Origin: Phytopythium helicoides
Lineage: Eukaryota > Oomycota > Peronosporomycetes > Pythiales > Pythiaceae
Direction of reading: 5' to 3'
Length of the DNA: 64,000 nucleotides
Assembly (NCBI GenBank): GCA_024867545.1
Contig: JANFNE010000030.1
Coordinates: 248,001-312,000 of the forward strand
The notes under the pieces are model-generated. The model did not search any database. It worked only from the letters and a program-made list of their open reading frames with translations, and had not been told where the DNA came from. This document shows positions 48,009 to 56,394 of this stretch, piece by piece (position 1 is the stretch's first letter; the number at the start of each line of letters is the position of its first letter). The position numbers were made by a program, and so were the translations under genes.

Positions 48009-48811
48009 ATTACGAACACACAACAACACACAACACATACTAACCAACACAACCACAACAACACACCAACACCACAAACATCACAACACGATACCACTCA
48101 TACCAACACACACACAATCACTACAACACATGCCAACACACTACCACCAACACGTATCGGATAGGAATGATTGTCAGCCATCGGGTCGCTTCCGAGTGGC
48201 TTTGGCCGTTGTGCTTGTTGTGCTTGTTGTGGACGAGGGAGGGAGTCGGTCCGATGTGGTTTGTTGTATCTGGTGTCACTTTTTGTGTTTTTGTGAGGTG
48301 GAGATGGAGGCACCAATGGCGAGTACATACGAACGGAAGGAAGGAAGGAAGGAAAGAAGGAGTGAGTGAGTGAGTGAGTGAGTGAGTGAGTGAGTGAGTG
48401 AGTGAGTGAGTGAGTGAGTGAGTGAGTGAGTGAGTGAGTTGGCTGGTGTATGCGTTGGGCTGTATGATATGAAATGAGTGGTGCAAAAAAAGGTAAAGTA
48501 AAAGTTTGTGTACAAAGAAATGAAAAGGAGCGGGTGTGTTTTGTTGCTTTGGTGTGTTGGTATTTTTGGTGTTGGTATTTTTTTGTGTTTTGGAGGGAGA
48601 GAGAAATAGAGAAGGAGAGGTATATGTATATGTATGATTTGTGTGTGAAAAGTATGAAAAGGAAGGAAGGAAGGAAGGAAAGAAGGAAAGAAGGAAGGAA
48701 GGAAGGAAGAAAAGAAGGAAGCAAGCAAGCAAGCAAGCGAGCAGTGGAGCAAGAAAGAAGGAAAGAAAGCAAGCAAGCAATAAAGAAAGCAATGTATAAA
48801 GAAAGAAAGAG

Positions 48812-48883
48812 TGCGCATGCCCGGATTCGAACCGGGGATATCACGGCCACAACGTGAGGTACTGACCACTATACTACATACGC
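48812..48883 (-). tRNA. tRNA-His(GTG), copy 46
   Basis: 949 bp after copy 45; the intervening spacer is of the diverged right-edge type. Confidence 0.95.
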
Positions 48884-48884
48884 C

Positions 48885-48908
48885 TGGAGAAGCAGGGTAT
48901 CGATCCCT

Positions 48909-48941
<33 letters not shown>

Positions 48942-48957
48942 TCTGAGCTACATCCCC
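48885..48957 (-). tRNA. tRNA-Ala(AGC), copy 46
   Basis: Same sequence as copy 1. Confidence 0.92.
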
Positions 48958-49776
48958 ATTACGAACACACAACAACACACAACACATACTAACCAACACA
49001 ACCACAACAACACACCAACACCACAAACATCACAACACGATACCACTCATACCAACACACACACAATCACTACAACACATGCCAACACACTACCACCAAC
49101 ACGTATCGGATAGGAATGATTGTCAGCCATCGGGTCGCTTCCGAGTGGCTTTGGCCGTTGTGCTTGTTGTGCTTGTTGTGGACGAGGGAGGGAGTCGGTC
49201 CGATGTGGTTTGTTGTATCTGGTGTCACTTTTTGTGTTTTTGTGAGGTGGAGATGGAGGCACCAATGGCGAGTACATACGAACGGAAGGAAGGAAGGAAG
49301 GAAAGAAGGAGTGAGTGAGTGAGTGAGTGAGTGAGTGAGTGAGTGAGTGAGTGAGTGAGTGAGTGAGTGAGTGAGTGAGTGAGTGAGTGAGTGAGTGAGT
49401 GAGTGAGTTGGCTGGTGTATGCGTTGGGCTGTATGATATGAAATGAGTGGTGCAAAAAAAGGTAAAGTAAAAGTTTGTGTACAAAGAAATGAAAAGGAGC
49501 GGGTGTGTTTTGTTGCTTTGGTGTGTTGGTATTTTTGGTGTTGGTATTTTTTTGTGTTTTGGAGGGAGAGAGAAATAGAGAAGGAGAGGTATATGTATAT
49601 GTATGATTTGTGTGTGAAAAGTATGAAAAGGAAGGAAGGAAGGAAGGAAAGAAGGAAGGAAGGAAGGAAGGAAGAAAAGAAGGAAGCAAGCAAGCAAGCA
49701 AGCGAGCAGTGGAGCAAGAAAGAAGGAAAGAAAGCAAGCAAGCAATAAAGAAAGCAATGTATAAAGAAAGAAAGAG

Positions 49777-49848
49777 TGCGCATGCCCGGATTCGAACCGG
49801 GGATATCACGGCCACAACGTGAGGTACTGACCACTATACTACATACGC
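49777..49848 (-). tRNA. tRNA-His(GTG), copy 47 (last)
   Basis: 965 bp after copy 46; the intervening spacer is of the diverged right-edge type. Confidence 0.95.
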
Positions 49849-49849
49849 C

Positions 49850-49873
49850 TGGAGAAGCAGGGTATCGATCCCT

Positions 49874-49906
<33 letters not shown>

Positions 49907-49922
49907 TCTGAGCTACATCCCC
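49850..49922 (-). tRNA. tRNA-Ala(AGC), copy 47 (last)
   Basis: Same sequence as copy 1. Its C-depleted leader is cut at 50036, so this copy has only about 114 bp of the usual upstream sequence. Confidence 0.92.
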
Positions 49923-50036
49923 ATTACGAACACACAACAACACACAACACATACTAACCAACACAACCACAACAACACACCAACACCACAAACATCACAA
50001 CACGATACCACTCATACCAACAAACACACAATCACT

Positions 50037-52145
50037 TGGGGGTAAAGAAAGAATGGTCTGATCATTTACAGATCTTTTTCTGTTCTGTACCCCCAGCACA
50101 TACTCTGATTTTTCCTTGTTGATAAAATTATGCAACCCACCCATTACCATGTAGAGCCACTCACTCGTGCTCACTGTAGCCTCATCAGCCTGCTTCTGCA
50201 ATAGGGTCTATGCTACCGCCAGCCTTTTTTCCCGACTTAACTGTGACACAGTTGCTTTTGACTACTGAAGACCACGAGATATTTGTCCGATCATAAGAAC
50301 TTCAAATTGCACGTAAAAATGGTGGTAAACACTGTACGCAACGTATGGCAACACACAACACCACCACTAATTTTTAGTTGACCGCACAGCCACCAATCAG
50401 TAATTTGCTCGGATGGTGCGCATCCCGCACCACCAGAACACCGCAAAAGCATGAGGTCACACAGTCTAACCAGCCCATAGGTGCGCTGGCAATAAGGGGC
50501 GTCAGCCATTGCGGATGCCTCGCCCCCGCGCAAGTTCGTGCGAAAAGAGGCACGTAGAGGGGTAGCAGTGCTGTATCATGACATGGAGATGAGGTACGTT
50601 CGTCATATTCTACTGTTTGTCACTTTGTCTAATGACTGGCCTGTAAAATAGGTTGCTAGAATGGGTTCGTGAGATGAGGAACAATAGAGCAAGATGCGTG
50701 ACGAGCCAGTATTTGTTTGTCATAGGCGCACGCTTTGAGCCACGGCTGCTTGCCGACAGGTCTCAACGTGCTGCTTACGAATGCAGGCCATCTTCGAGTC
50801 TGAATCCGAGCACTTGTACGCTGCTCTGCCTCCAAGTTTGTAAAGGATCCTGCTGAACCGCGAGTACGTTTTTAACGAGGATTCATTACCGAAGGCAATC
50901 GCACGACCTCCAGCACTTATATGAGATCAGTTACTTGCACTTGTAGTGCCACAGGACGATCTGGGACGCTATGAAGCTTCCACTGCTCCTTGCTGCAACT
51001 AGTTGTTTGTGATAGGAGCTGGTGTATTAATACATGTCGTCGCTACGCCTTCCGCTGCCTCTACCTTCTTGCACTTCGTGGCCATCTCTGAGGGGTTGAG
51101 CGCAGTATCACTAGATAGTAGCTCTTTGCGAACCAGCCAGATAACTTTTAGTGCATGTCGTTGACCACTCGCACCACCATTAGTTCGATCAAATGAATTT
51201 GCCAGAACATACATAGACGCCAAAGGTGTGTCAAGCACTCCTCATGGGAAGCACGTGAAGTTTGTTGATCACCGCTCGGTTGCTCACTGTTATTTTTTCG
51301 AGCTTTGTGGGTCGATGTGATTTTGGATAGAGGCGAAGCTCGATCGAGCTGTTAGCATAGCACTCGCGCGTTCTTTGTCTCTGTTAGCACACCGCACCCA
51401 AACTGTGTTTGCTCCACGTGCACAAAATTGTTTGTGACGTGTTGTTGCAACACCAGCTCAACAGGGACGAGATGTATCTCCGAGAGTGTCTTAGCGGATT
51501 CCAAAATGAGTGTATTCGACGTGAGCTGCCGGGGAACTTACTTGTCGAAACTAAATGCATACAATAGGCAAGGATAAATCTGGTCGGAGGGAATCCTCGC
51601 TCCTTGAGAGGACTCTGCCTCTCAAGAATACCACCCAGTGTGGATCTGCACGACTGAGGAACGTTGCCAGAGCCCATCAGGGTCTCCGACCAGGCGATGC
51701 AGGAGATGATTGCTTGTACGCAATCATCACACGTGTGACTAAGTTCATCTGATGCAGGACAACTCTCCACGTTACCGTAGTTGTTCGTCGGCATCAGAGA
51801 TCGTAGGGTTTTGACAATGGAAAACCAACATTTGTTAAAAGGAAATCATTTGAATGAGGTTTCCCTTATCCTTTGCCAACAAAATTAAAAGGAAATCATT
51901 TGAATGAGGTTTCCCTTGGCCTTTGCCAACAAAATGATACACTCAAGATCAAGCATAATCAGCTTGCTGTTCCCGAGCCTTCAACCAAGCGACCAGAGTC
52001 TTCCATATATCGAGGATGCGTACTCTAACTACCGAGTCGTTGCGTGTCCGTATGCGTTTTGCGCAGCTCAACAAACACATTTCTACAGGCGGGCATGAAA
52101 CACTATTTATAGTAGACGTAACGAGAGTCGTCGTCAGGGTTGCTC
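50037..52145. other. Spacer between tRNA array and first MULE, no supported gene
   Basis: Base composition returns to ordinary mixed sequence directly after the array. Short frames exist, such as minus 51384-51794 (136 codons, Cys- and Ser-rich) and minus 49995-50201, but none has a recognisable domain. They may be remnants of decayed mobile elements. The only clear structure is a 50-bp tandem duplication at 51835-51934. Confidence 0.5.
51835..51934. repeat. 50-bp tandem duplication
   Basis: Two adjacent copies of a 50-bp block that includes GGAAATCATTTGAATGAGG and CTTTGCCAACAAAA. They differ only at TTATCC versus TTGGCC and at the last bases. Confidence 0.85.
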
Positions 52146-52153
52146 GTAGTGCC

Positions 52154-52295
52154 GGGTGATTCTAACGAGGGCCATTTCTGGGGAGGGCCATTTTCATAGA
52201 AAGGGAAAGTTGACCGACCATGCACACAAGTATGCAGCGGCTATACAATTAGTATACTCATCGTTTCCGTTGCAATACACCGTTTCCGCTGCAAA
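52154..52295. repeat. Left terminal inverted repeat of MULE 1
   Basis: It matches the right end with a few substitutions (for example GGGCC/GGGTC and GACC/GTCC) plus an 11-bp insertion, AATTAGTATAC, at about 52247-52257. It ends in two CGTTTCCG-containing motifs. Confidence 0.9.
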
Positions 52296-52537
52296 GTATC
52301 TGTAGACAAAATCTGATTACAATGCGATGTTGAAGTATCAATGAAGAAGAGTCCAGCGGAATAGATTTGCAGAGCGAGCTGATCGAGCGTTAAAGCTTGC
52401 AATACATCACGTCCAATCGTTGGTTGTCCATGGAATATTGATACCTGAAGATTCAGGTCTATTGTGCTGTCTTACCACAACGCATTATCGTCTCTTCTTA
52501 AAAGACCAAGCCCCCCATCAACTACGACCTGCTAGCA

Positions 52538-54577
52538 ATGGCTTCTTCTGCATCCACCGTGATTCCTAGCGAAAGCACTACCTCACAGGGAGGCTATGTG
52601 ATTCCTCCGTCACCAGATAAAACTTACGGCTCCAAAGACGAAGCAATCGCTGCACTACATGCATGGAGCAATGACCACGGATTTAATCATTCCAAGCGTC
52701 GTGCTTTCACTACAGAACCCAAGCGAGGACCGGTGTGGAAGCGCGGATTTGAATGTGATCGTGCTGGGGTGCCAAAGAATACTCAGCACCTCTCTGTCAA
52801 CGAACGGGTGAGGCCTATGCGTGGGTCCAAACGCATGGGGTGTCCAATGAAAATCATGGTTCAGGCTGTCTCCAAGACAGATCCGAATGGTCAATGGAAG
52901 ATCGTTCACGCTAGAAACAACAGCGCGATGCACAATCATCCTCCAACCCAAGATCCTCGCGTTCACGTGGCGCATCGACAACGGGCTGCCCAAGAGCAAG
53001 GGATATCAGTTCCGGCAACAGTTCAGAATAGCATCGATTCTCAAGTAGCAGCAGGTGTTCCAATTTCGACAGTCCGAGCTACCATTCTACATGACAACCC
53101 CAACTCTTTGGTGACTGCAAAAGATATTGCCAATGCTAGACAGTCTGCTCGTCGCAGGGATATGTCAACCCAAACTGTTTCTGAAGGCTTGTTTGCCAAA
53201 CTATCTGAACAAAATTTCTTCTACAGATTTGATGTTGACCCAGAAACTTCCGAGTTGCGGCATTTGTTTTGGGCACATGCTGCCACTGCTGAACTTTATC
53301 GGCAGCATCCCGACGTTATCATCATGGACTGTACTTACAAAACAAACAAGTACAATATCCCGCTGCTGAATATCATCACAATGACAGCTTTTAACAAAGT
53401 TCTCCCTGTCGCCCAATGTTGGTTACCAGGTGAAAAAGAAGAAGACTATGTGTGGGCTTTGAACATGCTTCGGATTTTCATGATAGAGAAGGACATAAAC
53501 CCACCTGGAGTTATCGTTACAGACCGAGAAATTGCATGCATGAATGCCGTTGATCGAGTGTTCGGGGATACCCGCAATTGTCTGCCGCTGGCACATGAAC
53601 AAAAATGTTGTTGCCCGTACGCGCCGGGTTCTAGGTCAAGTTCCTGTTGATTCACCGGCACCTGGACAACCAAAGTACGAAAACTCTTTCCAGACAAATG
53701 CTTTTCTTGCACTATTCTACAAGGCCGTGGAGAGCAAGACAGAGATGGAGTTCGAGAAAATGCGTGTCCAGCTAAATAAAACCAATGCAGAGCTGGCTGC
53801 TTACCTTGACGCACAGTGGTGGAAATACAAGACTCGCATTGTTCATTGCTGGACAAATAGATATCCACACTTTGAGTCCGCGACTCATCTGCTGTGGAAG
53901 GCACTCACGCGAAATGCAAGAGATGGCTACGTAATACCAGAGGTGATATCTACACAGTGTTCAACAATTTACTTCCCTGGTGGACATCTGCTGCTCAAGA
54001 CATAAGTTTGATTGCTGAAAGGAGTGCAACGATAATCCCGTATTGTCTGCAACAAGCTCGTTACGCATCAGTTGTGCGTGTGATCTCTGTATGGGCACTC
54101 AAGGAAACTGAAAAGCTATGGTCAATGGCGACAAGTGTTGTGCACAATAACCTGCGGCGAAGCGTGTGTACTGGGGTGTTCCGCATCGTCAATGGGCGTC
54201 CTTGCATCCACGATCTCATGGCAATCATTGAATCGAATGGAAGACTTCGTTTGACCCAAGGTGATTTCGCAAAGCATTGGTGGATTCGTCGCTATAGTCC
54301 TCACAATCATTGCAACAGGATTCTTGAGCCTGCAGTGATTGTGACTAATCGAGTGCAAAGTTCTTCCCGTGGTCGTGGAAATGGGCGTGACGGAAATCGA
54401 CGTGACCCAAGCCTTTTTGAAAGAATTGATGCTAATCATCCAGCCCCCATGGCAGCAACGCCTGCGTCTGAATCACTACATATTCTCCCTCCCATCTCAT
54501 CACTAATTCAGCCTAATTCTCTATATGATGACGCTTTTGTGCCGCCTCGGAGTTGGGGTTATGCGGGGACACAGTGA
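52538..54577 (+). pseudogene. FAR1-type MULE transposase, frameshifted
   Basis: Frame one (52538-53650) starts MASSAST and has a FAR1/WRKY-GCM1-like zinc-binding region (residues 35-140, with C73, C102, H132 and H134). The start of the MULE DDE core follows: D264 in IIMDCTYKTNKY and D329 in VIVTDREIACMNA. Near 53575-53590 the coding sense moves to the next frame, which supplies CRWHMNKNV, a typical motif after the second Asp. Near 53940-53960 it returns to the first frame and continues to 54577, with a relic of a SWIM finger (GRPCIHDL) and an Arg/Gly-rich tail. Two opposite frame changes in a conserved core mean this copy cannot make full transposase unless they are sequence errors. It is the plus-strand gene of MULE 1. 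Confidence 0.9.
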
Positions 54578-54744
54578 GCTTTGCTCTCTGACCGCAATCC
54601 ATCTGATAAAAGCTTCAACTTGAAGTTGATAAAATATCACAGTCCGTTATATTTGTCGTTTGTATTGTATTTCTTAATTGGTGTACACATATATAAATTA
54701 ACACAATTATTTGGAGCAAGCGCCCAAGCTTTATTCCAAAAGAT

Positions 54745-55584
54745 TTACTTCAAGTTGTGCTTACCGCGGCTGATGTGCGCCCTAAGCGAGCTTGGATTGT
54801 CGTAGGCTGCTTGGCAGATGGTGCACTTGTAGTCGCCGAGCTGTCCGTTCTTGTTCTCCGCTTTGCGCTTCTTGATGTTGGCTGGTCCCTTCGGATTCTT
54901 GGCGCAGTAGAAACGATGAGCTCGAACCTTGTCCTTGGAATCGGTGAAGTCTTCACAGTACTGGCACGTTACTTCGCTTGAGTTGTCCGCGGCGACGATG
55001 TCCGACGACCACTTGATGCCGGGGTATGCAAGATAGCAGTGGACTCTGTAGTTGTCTTCTCGATATGCACAGCCACCGTGAAAAAGATCGCCACGAAAAA
55101 TAACACAGTACCCACGAGGAACGACGACTTCGCGCTGCTTCGTTGTATCGACCGCTTCGAAACAACCTTCGTACACACGAAGTCTGGATCCGTCTTGGAG
55201 AGCGGTCAGCACACCGCCAAGCATTCCACCAGGTCGTTGGTCTTGAACCCTGCCGATATCGTCGGCTGAGTAGTCGTGATGCGCTTCTTGTTCAGCTCCA
55301 CCAGCCAGGGAGCGCAAGAAAGAAAACTCGTAAGCCCTCCATGCGGGATCAAGGCACGCAGTTACCTCAAGTAAAGCGCGCTTCACCGCGGCTAGGGCGG
55401 GTGACATTCGGGACACCCGCGCCTGGGCTCGGAACGGGTCATCGACCTCACCTCCGACCCTCTCAAAGATTGACACGTAGCTGATGGAGCGTGCCTCCGT
55501 TTCCAGCTCGTCCAACACGCGAGAGTCGAGGGCGAGGTCGACAACAAGATAGCCGCGAGGCGGCAGCAGCGGCTTGGGCGCCAT
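54745..55584 (-). CDS. 2-oxoglutarate/Fe(II) oxygenase-like protein with two C-terminal zinc fingers
   Basis: Intact 279-residue frame from the ATG at 55584 (MAPKPLLPPRG); an ATG at 55608 would add eight residues encoded by a subterminal repeat, so the inner start is preferred. In numbering from 55608, the segment 95-195 has the order of a double-stranded beta-helix oxygenase: H110-x-D112 (EAHHDYSADD), GSRLRVYEG, VVPRGYCVIF, H177 in GDLFHGG, and R188 in NYRVHCYL, the usual place for the 2-oxoglutarate-binding basic residue. A C2HC finger (C215, C218, H231, C235), a Lys-rich linker and a C2H2 finger (C262, C265, H278, H284) follow. The gene lies inside MULE 1, convergent with the transposase. 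A hydroxylase or nucleic-acid-modifying activity is inference. The product could be cargo or an accessory factor. Confidence 0.8.
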   Translation of the reverse strand: MAPKPLLPPRGYLVVDLALDSRVLDELETEARSISYVSIFERVGGEVDDPFRAQARVSRMSPALAAVKRALLEVTACLDPAWRAYEFSFLRSLAGGAEQEAHHDYSADDIGRVQDQRPGGMLGGVLTALQDGSRLRVYEGCFEAVDTTKQREVVVPRGYCVIFRGDLFHGGCAYREDNYRVHCYLAYPGIKWSSDIVAADNSSEVTCQYCEDFTDSKDKVRAHRFYCAKNPKGPANIKKRKAENKNGQLGDYKCTICQAAYDNPSSLRAHISRGKHNLK

Positions 55585-55724
55585 TTCAGCAATGACAACG
55601 ATTTGCAACGGAAACGGCGCGCTGCAACGGAAACGGCCTCAAGTTATATTTGGTTTTTGTATTTAAATACAGTAGAATTTGGTGTAGAAAGTTCGCCTCT
55701 GAAACCACTTAGTGTTTGTATGCA

Positions 55725-55854
55725 TTGCATCGGAAACGGTGATTTGCAGCGGAAACGGTGAGTATAGCCGCTGTATACTTGTGTGCATGGTCGGACAACT
55801 TTCCCTTTCTATGAAAATGGCCCTCCCCAGAAATGACCCTCGTTAGAATCACCC
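55725..55854. repeat. Right terminal inverted repeat of MULE 1
   Basis: Reverse complement of the left end, without the 11-bp insertion. Its inner part holds CGGAAACGGTGA twice. Confidence 0.9.
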
Positions 55855-56085
55855 GTAGTGCCCATGTCGGGGTCAAACCCACATGTACCGGTAGTTGTCG
55901 AGGCTGCGCGCAGCATGTGTCTTTCATGCCATCCACAACGCACATCCTTCTTGACTGGACCTTTCACATAATCCTGCGCCACTCGTTATTCAAAAGTAGT
56001 TCATCTGGTATTGAAGTCTCCCAATGTATTCACGCCAAGAACTCATTGGTCACGATCACCAAATGGTGGTTTGAGTCGAGTCCCA

Positions 56086-56166
56086 GGGAAAATGACAAAA
56101 AGGGGGTGATTTTGAAAGTAATGACAGAATGCACTTATTGTGACAATTCAGGGTGTGATAAAAATG
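56086..56166. repeat. Left 81-bp terminal inverted repeat of MULE 2
   Basis: Pairs with 59059-59139; two mismatches (TGATT/TGATC and GATAA/GATGA). Confidence 0.93.
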
Positions 56167-56394
56167 CTTTTTTCATCCAAAAAAGGAATTTTGAAAAAAG
56201 ACATTCCAGGGTGTTCTGAGAAAAAAATGCCAAAATGGGAAGCTGAAAATGCCAAAATAGCACTAAGATACGAAGTTGCTTCGATTCATGCACTCTCAAG
56301 ATGCGTTTAAACTTGGCTTGCTCCGACCACTGCTCAGTTATGTAGCTTTCACACTCTCCATTCAACCACGAAGCAAACAGTTGCGAGGTGCCAG

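Larger units (their letters stand above)
5941..50036 (-). repeat. Tandem array of 47 tRNA-Ala/tRNA-His cassettes (about 947-bp unit)
   Basis: A cassette recurs 47 times with a start-to-start distance of 893 to 1046 bp, mean 947. Read on the plus strand, each unit has a GT-rich block, a GA-rich tract of GGAA/GAAA/GCAA repeats, tRNA-His and tRNA-Ala (both minus), about 160 bp almost free of G, about 170 bp of GT-rich single-copy-like sequence, a (GAGT)n tract, and a conserved block before the next GT-rich part. The tRNA parts look identical in all copies. Length changes sit in the GAGT tract, the GA tract and a 44-bp minisatellite beside tRNA-His. The left edge (5941-6060) is diverged and lacks a GAGT tract. 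The last unit stops 114 bp past its tRNA-Ala. Copies 46 and 47 follow spacers with shared private variants. Long frames in the array come only from tetranucleotide repeats and are not genes. Confidence 0.97.
52154..55854 (+). mobile_element. MULE-type DNA transposon 1 carrying a 2OG-oxygenase/zinc-finger gene (3701 bp)
   Basis: Both ends read GGGTGATTCTAACGAGGG inward, the ends match over about 130 bp, and the element is bracketed by an 8-bp direct repeat GTAGTGCC (52146-52153 and 55855-55862), as expected of a target-site duplication. It contains a FAR1/MULE transposase on the plus strand, broken by frameshifts, and an intact convergent gene on the minus strand. Copies of a GC(A/T)GCGGAAACGG-like motif cluster inside both ends and may be transposase binding sites. 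With its transposase broken the copy is probably non-autonomous. Confidence 0.9.

Noticed and set aside
5941..50036. CRISPR array or protein-coding tandem gene family
   Set aside because: The unit is nearly 1 kb, the spacers are not unique, and the conserved core is two tRNA genes in a eukaryotic context.
5899..50045. Over 200 overlapping long frames in the array with repeats such as THSL, PSFL or KEGR
   Set aside because: They are translations of tetranucleotide repeats and tRNA genes in all frames. Their length tracks repeat number and they have no domain or codon pattern of genes.
51384..51794. 136-codon minus-strand frame as a retroelement remnant
   Set aside because: No motif of gag, protease, reverse transcriptase or integrase could be recognised.
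53575..53960. Intron in the MULE 1 transposase
   Set aside because: Coding sense continues across both jumps within a few bases, leaving no room for an intron.
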